Shown here one piece after another: positions 1-7,078 of a stretch of 45,947 nucleotides of DNA (position 1 is its first letter; each line of letters opens with the position of its first letter). The DNA lies in the NCBI GenBank assembly GCA_018817515.1, contig JAHIUD010000079.1:1-45947 (forward strand). Direction: 5' to 3'. The notes under the pieces are model-generated. The model was not told the origin of the DNA. It did not search any database and saw nothing but the letters and a program-made list of their open reading frames with translations. This DNA comes from Pseudomonadota bacterium. Its GTDB lineage: Bacteria; Desulfobacterota; Desulfovibrionia; Desulfovibrionales; Desulfovibrionaceae. Made by a program: the position numbers and the translations under genes.

Positions 1-6
1 ACCCCG

Positions 7-26
7 CCGGGGGCAGCGGCCCCCGG
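7..26. repeat. GC-rich hairpin, partial copy of an intergenic repeat element
   Basis: An 8-bp perfect stem (CCGGGGGC/GCCCCCGG) with loop AGCG is followed by ACCCCCATTT. The hairpin at 5171-5193 has the same CCCCCGG arm followed by a similar ACCCCC..CATTT tail, so both look like members of one dispersed intergenic family. The window edge cuts off whatever lies to the left. Function is unknown. Confidence 0.45.
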
Positions 27-43
27 ACCCCCATTTTACGCCG

Positions 44-81
44 AAAGCTCTGTTTCAGGAGGAACCTGAAACAGAGCTTTT
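44..81. terminator. Perfect 16-bp hairpin, possible bidirectional terminator
   Basis: The arms 44-59 and 65-80 are perfectly complementary (AAAGCTCTGTTTCAGG and its complement) around a 5-nt loop. The stem base is A/T, giving TTTT on the plus side and TTT on the minus side, so it could terminate from either direction. It lies about 220 bp beyond the proB stop and could end the rplU-obgE-proB transcripts. The short T-runs make termination a suggestion only. Confidence 0.45.
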
Positions 82-194
82 GGCTTGTGTGAGGCAGAAG
101 GAGCGTCCGGGACAACATCGGGCTTTGGGCCTTCTTCCAGGTGCACGTGGGTCTGTTTCCAGGCGATGGATTGCGTTCCCTGGCAAGAAGCAAG

Positions 195-248
195 CCGTTT
201 CGAGACCAGGGATAGTACTCTAGCGGTACAGCCCTGGTCTCGAAACGG
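195..248. repeat. Perfect 17-bp inverted repeat with 20-nt loop
   Basis: The arms 195-211 and 232-248 match perfectly (CCGTTTCGAGACCAGGG and its complement). The loop contains two GTAC tetramers that could pair with each other and extend the structure. There is no T-tract on either side. It sits 52 bp downstream of proB (minus strand). It may protect the mRNA 3' end, weakly terminate, or be a mobile dyad element; the sequence does not decide between these. Confidence 0.5.
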
Positions 249-299
249 CGAGCGACGACGTCCAGGGGGCGCAGGACACGCCTCGAAACAGGCCCTACC

Positions 300-1477
300 C
301 TACAGGGCGGCGTCGAGGAGCAGATTGTCGCGGTGCACGGCCTCGGGATATGGTGCGGAACCCAGAACCTCGGCCAGTTCCGAGCTCTTGCGGCCCTGGA
401 TGCGGGTCAGCTCGTCGCCGGAATAGTTGGAAAGGCCCACGCCCACATGGCGGCCGTCCAGGTCCACGATGCGCACCAGCGCGCCGCGCTCGAACCGGCC
501 CTCGACCTTGCGGATGCCCGCGGGCAAAAGGCTCTTGCCGTTCTCGCGCAGGGCCTTGGCAGCCCCGGCGTCCACGCTCACGGTGCCTGCCGGGTCGTCG
601 TGATAGGCCACCCAGAACTTGCGGTGCGACACCAGCCGCCCGCAGGGCAGCACCAGGGTGCCCAGCACCTCCCCGGCGAAGATGCGCGTCAGGGCCAGGG
701 CGCTCTTGCCGGAGACGATGAGCGTGGGCACGCCGAGCTGGGCGGCGCGGCGCGCGGCCCGAAGCTTGGAATACATGCCGCCGGAGCCCACGCTCGTCTT
801 GCCGTCGCACATGGCCTCGATGTCCAGGCTCTCGATGTCCTCGATCATGGGCACGCAGCACGCGTCCGTGTGCTTGTCCGGGTTCTTGTCGAACACGCCG
901 TCGGCGGAGGTCAGGTTCACGAAAAGGTCCGCGCCCACTAGGTCCACGATGAGGCTGGCCAGGGTGTCGTTGTCGCCGAACTTGAGCTCGGCCACGGCCA
1001 CGGTGTCGTTTTCGTTGACGATGGGAATGACGCCCCAGTCCAGCAGCCTGCGGATGGTGTTGCGGGCGTTGCGGAAGCGCGCGCGGCTCTTCAGGTCCTC
1101 GCGGGTCAGCAGGATCTGGGCCACGGTCTTGCCGTAGCGGCTGAAGGCCTCGTCGTACTCGTGCATCAAGCGGCTCTGGCCGATGGCCGAGGCGGCCTGG
1201 CGCGAGGGCAGCTCCGCGAAATCGATGTTGGAGGCGTCGAGCCTGTTCTGGCGGATGCGCATGCGTCCGGCGGCCACGGCCCCGGAACTCACCAGCACCA
1301 CCTCAAGGTTCTGCTCGTGCAGCGCGGCGATCTGGTCCACCAGCCGCCCCACGATGCCGGGGTCCAGGCCCTTGTCAGAGGTCAAAACGGCGCTGCCGAC
1401 CTTGACCACCACGCGCTTGGTGCGGCCCAAAATCTCACGGCGCAGGGCGCCTGCCTCCGGTCGCGCTGCCTCTTGGC

Positions 1478-1481
<4 letters not shown>
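300..1481 (-). CDS. proB: Glutamate 5-kinase
   Basis: The 393-residue protein phosphorylates L-glutamate to glutamyl-5-phosphate, the first committed step of proline synthesis in the cytoplasm. The N-terminal amino-acid-kinase fold shows the phosphate-binding VVKVGSAVL segment (about residues 25-33, Lys27), the NENDTVAV and FGDNDTLA motifs and GSGGM. The last 90 or so residues form a PUA domain (GALVRIVD..), as in the long bacterial form; total length is a little over the usual 370. Its ATG overlaps the obgE stop by ATGA, so the two are translationally coupled. ProA is not in view. ProB is normally feedback-inhibited by proline. Confidence 0.96.
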
Positions 1482-2590
<1,109 letters not shown>

Positions 2591-2613
2591 GGGCTGGTAA
2601 CCGCCTGAACCGA

Positions 2614-2653
2614 AGAAAAACGGGCAGGAGCCGCATGGTGCCGCTCCTGCCCG
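2614..2653 (-). terminator. Rho-independent terminator after rplU-rpmA
   Basis: Read on the minus strand, an 11-bp perfect stem (CGGGCAGGAGC/GCTCCTGCCCG, arms 2643-2653 and 2621-2631) with an 11-nt loop is followed by TTTTT (2616-2620). It lies between rpmA and obgE. It would let the two ribosomal protein genes be made in excess while passing only part of the transcription on to obgE and proB. Confidence 0.8.
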
Positions 2654-2693
2654 CCGTTCGGATCTTAAAGGATTGGGTGCTAGAGCCTTGTGT

Positions 2694-2963
2694 CTAGGCG
2701 CTCACGGGCAGAATGTGCACCCGGGTCTTGACCCTGTTGTTGCGCATGTACTTCTCGTACTTGACCTCTCCGTCCACCAGGGCGAACAGAGTGAAGTCCT
2801 TGCCCAGGCCGACGTTCTTGCCGGGGTGGATGGACGTTCCCACCTGGCGGACGAGAATGTTGCCGGCCAAAACCTTCTGACCACCGTAACGCTTGACGCC
2901 CCGGCGTTGGCCGGCGCTATCGCGGCCGTTTCTGGAGCTGCCGCCCGCTTTCTTGTGAGCCAT
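2694..2963 (-). CDS. rpmA: 50S ribosomal protein L27
   Basis: The 89-residue basic protein begins [16 protein letters not shown], the canonical L27 start without the cleavable N-terminal extension found in Firmicutes. The [11 protein letters not shown] and [10 protein letters not shown] segments are also typical. L27 reaches into the peptidyl-transferase centre with its N-terminal tail. The gene is 21 bp downstream of rplU and shares its transcript. The AGGAG-type ribosome site precedes the ATG. Length matches the family. Confidence 0.98.
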   Translation of the reverse strand: MAHKKAGGSSRNGRDSAGQRRGVKRYGGQKVLAGNILVRQVGTSIHPGKNVGLGKDFTLFALVDGEVKYEKYMRNNRVKTRVHILPVSA

Positions 2964-2984
2964 ATCAGTTCTCCTTCGGGGGGC

Positions 2985-3296
2985 TTAAGCCTGGATGGCT
3001 TTGACCTTCAGGCTGGTGTAGTCCTGACGGTGTCCGGTCTTCTTGTGGAAGTCGTTGCGGCGCTTCTTCTTGAAGACGAAGATTTTTTCGCCGCGGCCAT
3101 GGCCAAGAACCTCACAGGACACCGTAGCGCCTTCCAGGTAGGGGGCGCCAATCTTGGTGGCGCCGTCAGCGGACACAAGCAGGACCTTGTCCAGGGCCAG
3201 CTCGCTGCCGGCTTCGGCCTGGAGCAACTCCACCTTGAACTCGAGTCCCTGTTCCACGCGGTACTGCTTACCGCCGGTCTCGATGATTGCGAACAT
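2985..3296 (-). CDS. rplU: 50S ribosomal protein L21
   Basis: This 103-residue protein binds 23S rRNA. It opens MFAIIETGGKQYRV, the universal L21 N-terminus, and contains the C-terminal HKKTGHRQDYT motif. A start five codons further upstream is possible in frame. However, GGAGGT sits 7 nt before the ATG at 3296, so that start is chosen. Lead gene of the rplU-rpmA pair, with a plausible promoter at 3327-3356. Confidence 0.97.
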   Translation of the reverse strand: MFAIIETGGKQYRVEQGLEFKVELLQAEAGSELALDKVLLVSADGATKIGAPYLEGATVSCEVLGHGRGEKIFVFKKKRRNDFHKKTGHRQDYTSLKVKAIQA

Positions 3297-3326
3297 TGCG
3301 AATACCTCCATCGCGTAAGAGGGGAT

Positions 3327-3356
3327 TTCTTATCTCCAAGGCCGGGGAAAAGTCAA
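3327..3356 (-). promoter_or_regulatory. Likely sigma-70 promoter of rplU-rpmA
   Basis: On the minus strand TTGACT (3356-3351) and TAAGAA (3332-3327) are 18 bp apart. They lie about 30 bp upstream of the rplU start, in the gap between the ComF gene and rplU. Identification is by pattern only. Confidence 0.5.
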
Positions 3357-3396
3357 GCGCCGCGTGGTGATTATTTTTCACCTCCGCAAACGGACC

Positions 3397-4161
3397 TCAG
3401 GCCCTGGCCAAAACCAGCACGTGCACTTGTGCGGCACCGGCGGCGCGCATCATGCGCGAACATTCTTCCAATGTCGAGCCCGTTGTCATGATGTCGTCCA
3501 CTAAAAGCGCGGTGCGCCCAGCCAGAAATTTGGGGGCACCGGCAAAGGCCCCCCGGATGTTCTCGGCCCGCTCCGAGCGGCCCAGCTCCATCTGCGGAAC
3601 CGTGCGCCGCACGCGCATGAGCGCCTCCTGCCGGATGGGCAGGCCGCGCCGCCGGGCCAAGAGCTTCGCCAGCTCCCGGCTCTGGTTGAAGCCGCGCCAG
3701 GCGAGCCGCCGCACGTGCAGCGGCACCGGCACCACCAGCTCGCAGGCCGCAAGCTCCGGGAACACGTGCGCCTGGCGTTCGAAGGCCGAGGCCAGGCATT
3801 CCTGAAGCTGGCGGCCCACGCCCAGCCGCCCCTGAAACTTGTAGGCCAGGATCAGCTCACGCAAACGCCCCTCATAAGCCCCAAAGGACACCAACCGCCC
3901 CCAGGGGCGCGGCGACTGCCGACAGGCGGCGCAGAGTGCGGACGGTTGCTGCAGAACTTCCGGCTGCGCGTCTTGCCGCTGCCCGCAGCCGGGGCAGGCC
4001 GCGACCTCCTGCGGCGCCAGCGCCAGACGGCAGTCCGGGCACAGGCTGGACTGCCGCCCAGGCCCGGCCTGGGCCACCAGCCCGCAGCCCGCACAGCGCG
4101 CCTCGTCCAGCATGAACGGGCGCGCCAGGCCTTGCAGCAGGGCCAGCCCCCGGTGGATCAT
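3397..4161 (-). CDS. ComF-family phosphoribosyltransferase-like protein
   Basis: The 254-residue protein has two N-terminal zinc-ribbon-like cysteine clusters: CAGCG..CPDC at about residues 23-43 and CPGCG..CAAC at about 56-80. A type I phosphoribosyltransferase fold follows, with the PRPP-binding loop LLVDDIMTTGST near the C-terminus and the family's FNQSRELAKLLA and VPVPLHVRRLAWRGFNQS segments. ComF proteins act in DNA uptake or recombination-linked transformation in some bacteria. In many others, including probably this one, the role is unknown. Its ATG overlaps the stop of the upstream flavoprotein gene (ATGA), so the two are coupled. No other competence gene is in view. Confidence 0.88.
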   Translation of the reverse strand: MIHRGLALLQGLARPFMLDEARCAGCGLVAQAGPGRQSSLCPDCRLALAPQEVAACPGCGQRQDAQPEVLQQPSALCAACRQSPRPWGRLVSFGAYEGRLRELILAYKFQGRLGVGRQLQECLASAFERQAHVFPELAACELVVPVPLHVRRLAWRGFNQSRELAKLLARRRGLPIRQEALMRVRRTVPQMELGRSERAENIRGAFAGAPKFLAGRTALLVDDIMTTGSTLEECSRMMRAAGAAQVHVLVLARA

Positions 4162-4823
4162 TTGAGCGCGCCCTGCGCCGCCGCCCAGGCCTCGCGCCCC
4201 AGGGCCAGGGCGCGGTCCACGGCCAGGGGATCGGCCAAAAGGTCGCCGCGCTCGTCCTTGCCGCGAAAGCCCACGGGCTCGGCCAGGGTCATGGCGAAGT
4301 TCACCAGAAAATACTTGAGGGTCAGGCGCGCGCCGTCAAATAGCTTCTGGCCCATGGGCTGGCCGCCCACCAGACAGGCGAAGCCCTGGCGCTCCGGGTA
4401 CTGAAGCAGCCAGGCGTCGCCTTTGCGACGGGCCTCCCAGAAACGCTGCGAGCGGTCGATCCAGGTCTTGCACAACGACGGCAGCGCATAGAAGTACACC
4501 GGCGAGCAGAAGACCACGCTGGGCGCGGCCAACAGCAGCGCGAACAGCTCCTCGGCCTGGTCCTTCTTGCGCAGCACGCAGGCCGACTTTTTGTCCTTGG
4601 CGCAGGCCCGGCAAGCCAGGCAGGCCAGCACATTGTAATCGCGCAGGGCCACCACACGGGCCTCGCCCCCGGCCTCCCGCACCCCGCGCGCCACCAGCTC
4701 CGCCGCAGCGTCGGAATTGCCGCCAGCCCTGTGGCTGCACTCCAGAATCAGCACGGACCTGCTCAGCTCAACGCTCCATTCAACGCTTGGCTCAACGCTT
4801 GGCTCAACGCTTGGCCCTGGCAT
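4158..4823 (-). CDS. Iron-sulfur flavoprotein (NADPH-dependent FMN reductase family)
   Basis: The 221-residue cytoplasmic protein has a flavodoxin-like fold: the FMN phosphate loop SHRAGGNSD, then PVYFYALPSLCKTWIDR. Between them lies C-x2-C-x2-C-x7-C (CLACRAC..C), the compact cysteine pattern of the Isf-type iron-sulfur flavoproteins, predicted to hold a 4Fe-4S cluster next to FMN. The role is probably low-potential electron transfer or oxidant reduction; the partner is unknown. The start at 4823 is fixed by GGAGG 6 nt upstream. The first 20 or so residues are an odd add-on, three near-identical PSVE units encoded by a 12-bp tandem repeat, absent from the usual fold. Confidence 0.85.
   Translation of the reverse strand: MPGPSVEPSVEPSVEWSVELSRSVLILECSHRAGGNSDAAAELVARGVREAGGEARVVALRDYNVLACLACRACAKDKKSACVLRKKDQAEELFALLLAAPSVVFCSPVYFYALPSLCKTWIDRSQRFWEARRKGDAWLLQYPERQGFACLVGGQPMGQKLFDGARLTLKYFLVNFAMTLAEPVGFRGKDERGDLLADPLAVDRALALGREAWAAAQGALK
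4767..4817. repeat. 12-bp tandem repeat in the flavoprotein N-terminus
   Basis: The 12-bp unit CTCAACGCTTGG (plus strand) occurs about three times in tandem, with a diverged fourth copy. On the coding (minus) strand it gives repeated PSVE. The repeat length is a multiple of three, so copy-number slippage would lengthen or shorten the N-terminus without breaking the frame. Confidence 0.75.
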
Positions 4824-4853
4824 GACGCACCTCCCTTCCGCCCGTTCCCAGGC

Positions 4854-5120
4854 TCATTCCCCGGTCCGATCGTCCGGCGTATTGCGCGGCGCATTACGCG
4901 GAACCTTGCGCGTCACGCGGGCCGCCGCATGCTCGGGATTCTCCGCGTCCGGTTCCCAGCCAAGCAGCCAGTCCCCGGCGATGAACACCGCGTCCTCCAC
5001 GTTGGGCGCCAGGCCCGCACGCACCAGGAACACCAGCTCGTCCTCGCGGCTGAAACGGAGGTGCCACCCGACCTCCATGCCCAGCCCTCAACACTTGTCG
5101 CGCAGATCTATGGTCGCCAT
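4854..5120 (-). CDS. Small conserved-looking protein, candidate selenoprotein (in-frame TGA at 5088-5090)
   Basis: Two readings are possible. The plain one is a 74-residue protein from ATG 5078, preceded by GAGGG 6 nt upstream. The other starts at ATG 5120 behind a good GGAGAGG site. It reads MATIDLRDKC, meets TGA at codon 11, and continues in the same frame (GLGMEVGWHLRF..) for 77 more residues. Three things favour reading the TGA as selenocysteine. The frame continues, a cysteine precedes the TGA directly (Cys-Sec), and a hairpin starts 11 nt after it with a GGU-containing loop, as in bacterial SECIS elements. The body (FLVRAGLAPNVEDAVFIAGDWLLGWEPD) is soluble and acidic, and the tail is Arg/Pro-rich. 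I do not recognise the family. It could also be a short leader peptide coupled to the shorter ORF, or a nonsense mutation. Confidence in the gene is higher than in Sec decoding. Confidence 0.5.
5057..5076 (-). promoter_or_regulatory. SECIS-like hairpin downstream of in-frame TGA
   Basis: On the minus strand, exactly 11 nt after the TGA at 5090-5088, a 6-bp perfect stem GGAGGT/ACCTCC encloses the loop CGGGTGGC, which contains GGU. Spacing, stem and GGU loop resemble the E. coli fdhF element (11 nt, short stem, AGGUCU loop) that SelB reads. The stem also encodes protein, as bacterial SECIS elements do. Chance GC-rich pairing is the main alternative. Confidence 0.45.
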
Positions 5121-5146
5121 GTCGCATCCTCTCCGTATGCCCGCCA

Positions 5147-5314
5147 GGGGCTCCGCCCCCGGCACCCCCGCCGGGGGAAATGATTTCCCCCGGACCCCCT
5201 CATTTGTTCGCTGCGCTTTCCCGCAGCGGTCCCCGCTGCGGGAAAGCGCAGCCCAATGGGGAGTCCAGAGGGCCTCAGGCCCTTTGGCGGGGTTCCAAGG
5301 GGCAGCGCCCCTGG
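5147..5314. repeat. Array of five GC-rich hairpins (REP/BIME-like intergenic element)
   Basis: Five consecutive inverted repeats fill the gap between two minus-strand genes. They are 5147-5159 (GGGGC/GCCCC), 5171-5193 (10-bp stem CCGGGGGAAA, loop TGA), 5210-5252 (20-bp perfect stem GCTGCGCTTTCCCGCAGCGG, loop TCC), 5265-5287 (10-bp stem, loop TCA) and about 5296-5314 (GGGGC/GCCCC with flanking pairs). The hairpin at 7-26 shares the CCCCCGGACCCCC motif. It is non-coding and its role is unknown. It may stabilise mRNA or end the upstream transcript. Confidence 0.7.
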
Positions 5315-5341
5315 CCTGCGGAGCATATTCCTTCTCTCATC

Positions 5342-5968
5342 CTACAGCATGTCGTGCAGGAAGAACGGGTTGTGCGTACGTTCGGAGTCCACGGTGGTCT
5401 CCAGGCCGTGGCCGGAATAGAGCGTGGTATCGCCCGGCAGGGTAAAGATTTTTTCCTGCACGGACTGTTTCAGCGTGGCCGAGCTCCCGCCTGGGAAATC
5501 CGTGCGGCCAACCGAGCGGTAGAAGATGAGGTCGCCCACGAAGGCCGCGCCCGCCTGGGGGAAGTAGTAGGTCAGGCTGCCGGGCGAGTGGCCGGGCGTG
5601 GGCAGGCACTGGCAGTCGAGCCCGGCGAAGGTGGCCGGGCCTTCCGGCGCGGGCGTGCTCTCAAAGGGCTCGATGACCGGGAAGCCGAACATGCCGCCCC
5701 GGCCAAGCTCGGTCTGCAAGAGCGCGGCATCGCCCGCCGGGGTGAGCACGGGCGCGCCGGTGGCGCGGGCGAGCTTGGCGCAGCCGTAGATATGGTCGAA
5801 ATGCAGGTGCGTCACCAGTATGTGCGTGAGGCTGAGCTTGTTGGCGCTCAGGTATTCGAGGACTTCGGCGGGATCGCCGCCGGGGTCCACCACCACGGCC
5901 TGCCCCAGGTGCGAGAGCACGTGGCAGTTGGTTTCAAGCGGGCCGAGGTTGAACGATTCGATGTGCAT
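5342..5968 (-). CDS. MBL-fold metallo-hydrolase, glyoxalase II-like
   Basis: The 208-residue protein has the metallo-beta-lactamase metal site THLHFDH, followed by PTPGHSPGSL, FVGDLIFYRSVGRTDFPGG and a late YSGHG. This is the YcbL/GloB-like layout of a two-metal thioester hydrolase. It lacks the C-terminal substrate domain of true glyoxalase II, so the substrate is uncertain (small thioesters or related compounds). The frame is open further upstream. GGAGG 8 nt before the ATG at 5968 (MHIESFNLG) and the family's usual start support the shorter form. It is cytoplasmic and is transcribed away from the molybdopterin oxidoreductase gene at 6123. Confidence 0.88.
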   Translation of the reverse strand: MHIESFNLGPLETNCHVLSHLGQAVVVDPGGDPAEVLEYLSANKLSLTHILVTHLHFDHIYGCAKLARATGAPVLTPAGDAALLQTELGRGGMFGFPVIEPFESTPAPEGPATFAGLDCQCLPTPGHSPGSLTYYFPQAGAAFVGDLIFYRSVGRTDFPGGSSATLKQSVQEKIFTLPGDTTLYSGHGLETTVDSERTHNPFFLHDML

Positions 5969-6122
5969 TGCGATGGCCTCCACAGGCAGTCGGACGTTGT
6001 TGCCATTTAGAGTAGCCGGGCCCGGTTCGGTTGGCAAGACCACGGCAGAATGCGTCATTGCGCCTGACCCTTCACAAGGCCGCCGCCGGTCTTATTTTAT
6101 GAGGATGCACAAGGAGCCGGAC

Positions 6123-6893
6123 ATGACGAACGCAAACAGACCTCCGCAGACGCCCCACGGGCGCCTCTCCCGCAGGAGCTTTCTCGGGGTGCTGGCCGCC
6201 CTGGCCGCCACTGCCGGTGCCTTCGCCTGGGGGCTCTTGCCCGCGCGGGCCCGCGACGCCGTCGCCAACGTTTCGGCGCGTTTCCGCACGCGCACGGTGG
6301 AGCGCCCGGACTTCCGCTTTGATGCAGCGCGCGGCGAGGTGGTCTGGGCCGACGGCCGCCGAGAGCCCTACGCCCTGACCCTGGACGGACTGGTGCAGGC
6401 CCCGGTGACCCTGAGCTACCAGGACCTGCGCGCCCTGCCCCAGGTCCGGCGCACGCTGGACTTCCACTGCGTGGAGGGCTGGAGCGTCACGGACGCGCCC
6501 TGGGGCGGCGTGGAGTTCCGCGAGCTCTTCGCCCGTGCGGCGCTCCTGCCCACGGCCAGGTACGCGGTGTTCCACTCCCTGGGGCGCACGGAGGACATCG
6601 GCGGGCTCACGCACTACGTGGAGTCCCTGCCCCTGGCCGACCTGCTGAACCCGGCCCTGGGCGCCCTGCTGGCGCTGGACCTGGAGGACGCGCCCCTGCC
6701 GGATGAGCGCGGCGCCCCGGCCCGTGTGGTCAGCCCCTTTGACCTGGCCTACAAGAGCATCAAGTTCGTCCACCGCGTGGAGTTCACCGAGGCCGCAGTG
6801 CCGGGCTGGTGGACCAGAGCCAACCCGGTCTACCCCGTGCGCGCGCCGGTGGAAAAGCAGCGCCTGCGCAGCCCGGACCCGCGCAACAGTTGA
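6123..6893 (+). CDS. Tat-exported molybdopterin-dependent oxidoreductase (sulfite oxidase/MsrP-like)
   Basis: The 256-residue protein starts with a twin-arginine signal (RLSRRSFLG, residues 14-22, then a hydrophobic Ala-rich stretch), so it is exported folded. The remainder is a single sulfite-oxidase-type molybdopterin domain with the molybdenum-ligand cysteine in DFHCVEGWSV (Cys116). SPFDLAYKSIKFVHRVEF is typical of the family. Relatives reduce methionine sulfoxide (MsrP/YedY) or act on unknown periplasmic substrates. The haem partner MsrQ is not adjacent, so the electron donor is unknown. AGGAG 6 nt before ATG 6123 sets the start. The fused TatB-TatC at 17906-19366 would serve its export. 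Confidence 0.87.
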   Translation: MTNANRPPQTPHGRLSRRSFLGVLAALAATAGAFAWGLLPARARDAVANVSARFRTRTVERPDFRFDAARGEVVWADGRREPYALTLDGLVQAPVTLSYQDLRALPQVRRTLDFHCVEGWSVTDAPWGGVEFRELFARAALLPTARYAVFHSLGRTEDIGGLTHYVESLPLADLLNPALGALLALDLEDAPLPDERGAPARVVSPFDLAYKSIKFVHRVEFTEAAVPGWWTRANPVYPVRAPVEKQRLRSPDPRNS

Positions 6894-7078
6894 ACCGCAG
6901 GGCCGTTGAGAGCCTGCTGCACCTTCACGGCCAGCAACAGCGGCCACCCTACAACACTTTGCATATCAGTATTGCCGATGCTCCATTTTTTCTGTTCATG
7001 TAACTTTCCGTGTGCTATTGTGACGGCAAGGCGGCTCCTCCATTTCCGGGGGGTCCGGTCAACCGCCCGCGAGGTCCA

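Noticed and set aside
3297-3311. Upstream start for rplU (MEVFAMF..)
   Set aside because: The Shine-Dalgarno GGAGGT lies within this extension, 7 nt before the internal ATG, so it is the ribosome site and not coding.
6993-7021. Promoter TTCATG-TATTGT upstream of the GGDEF-EAL gene
   Set aside because: Both boxes and spacing (16-17 bp) are poor; not convincing.
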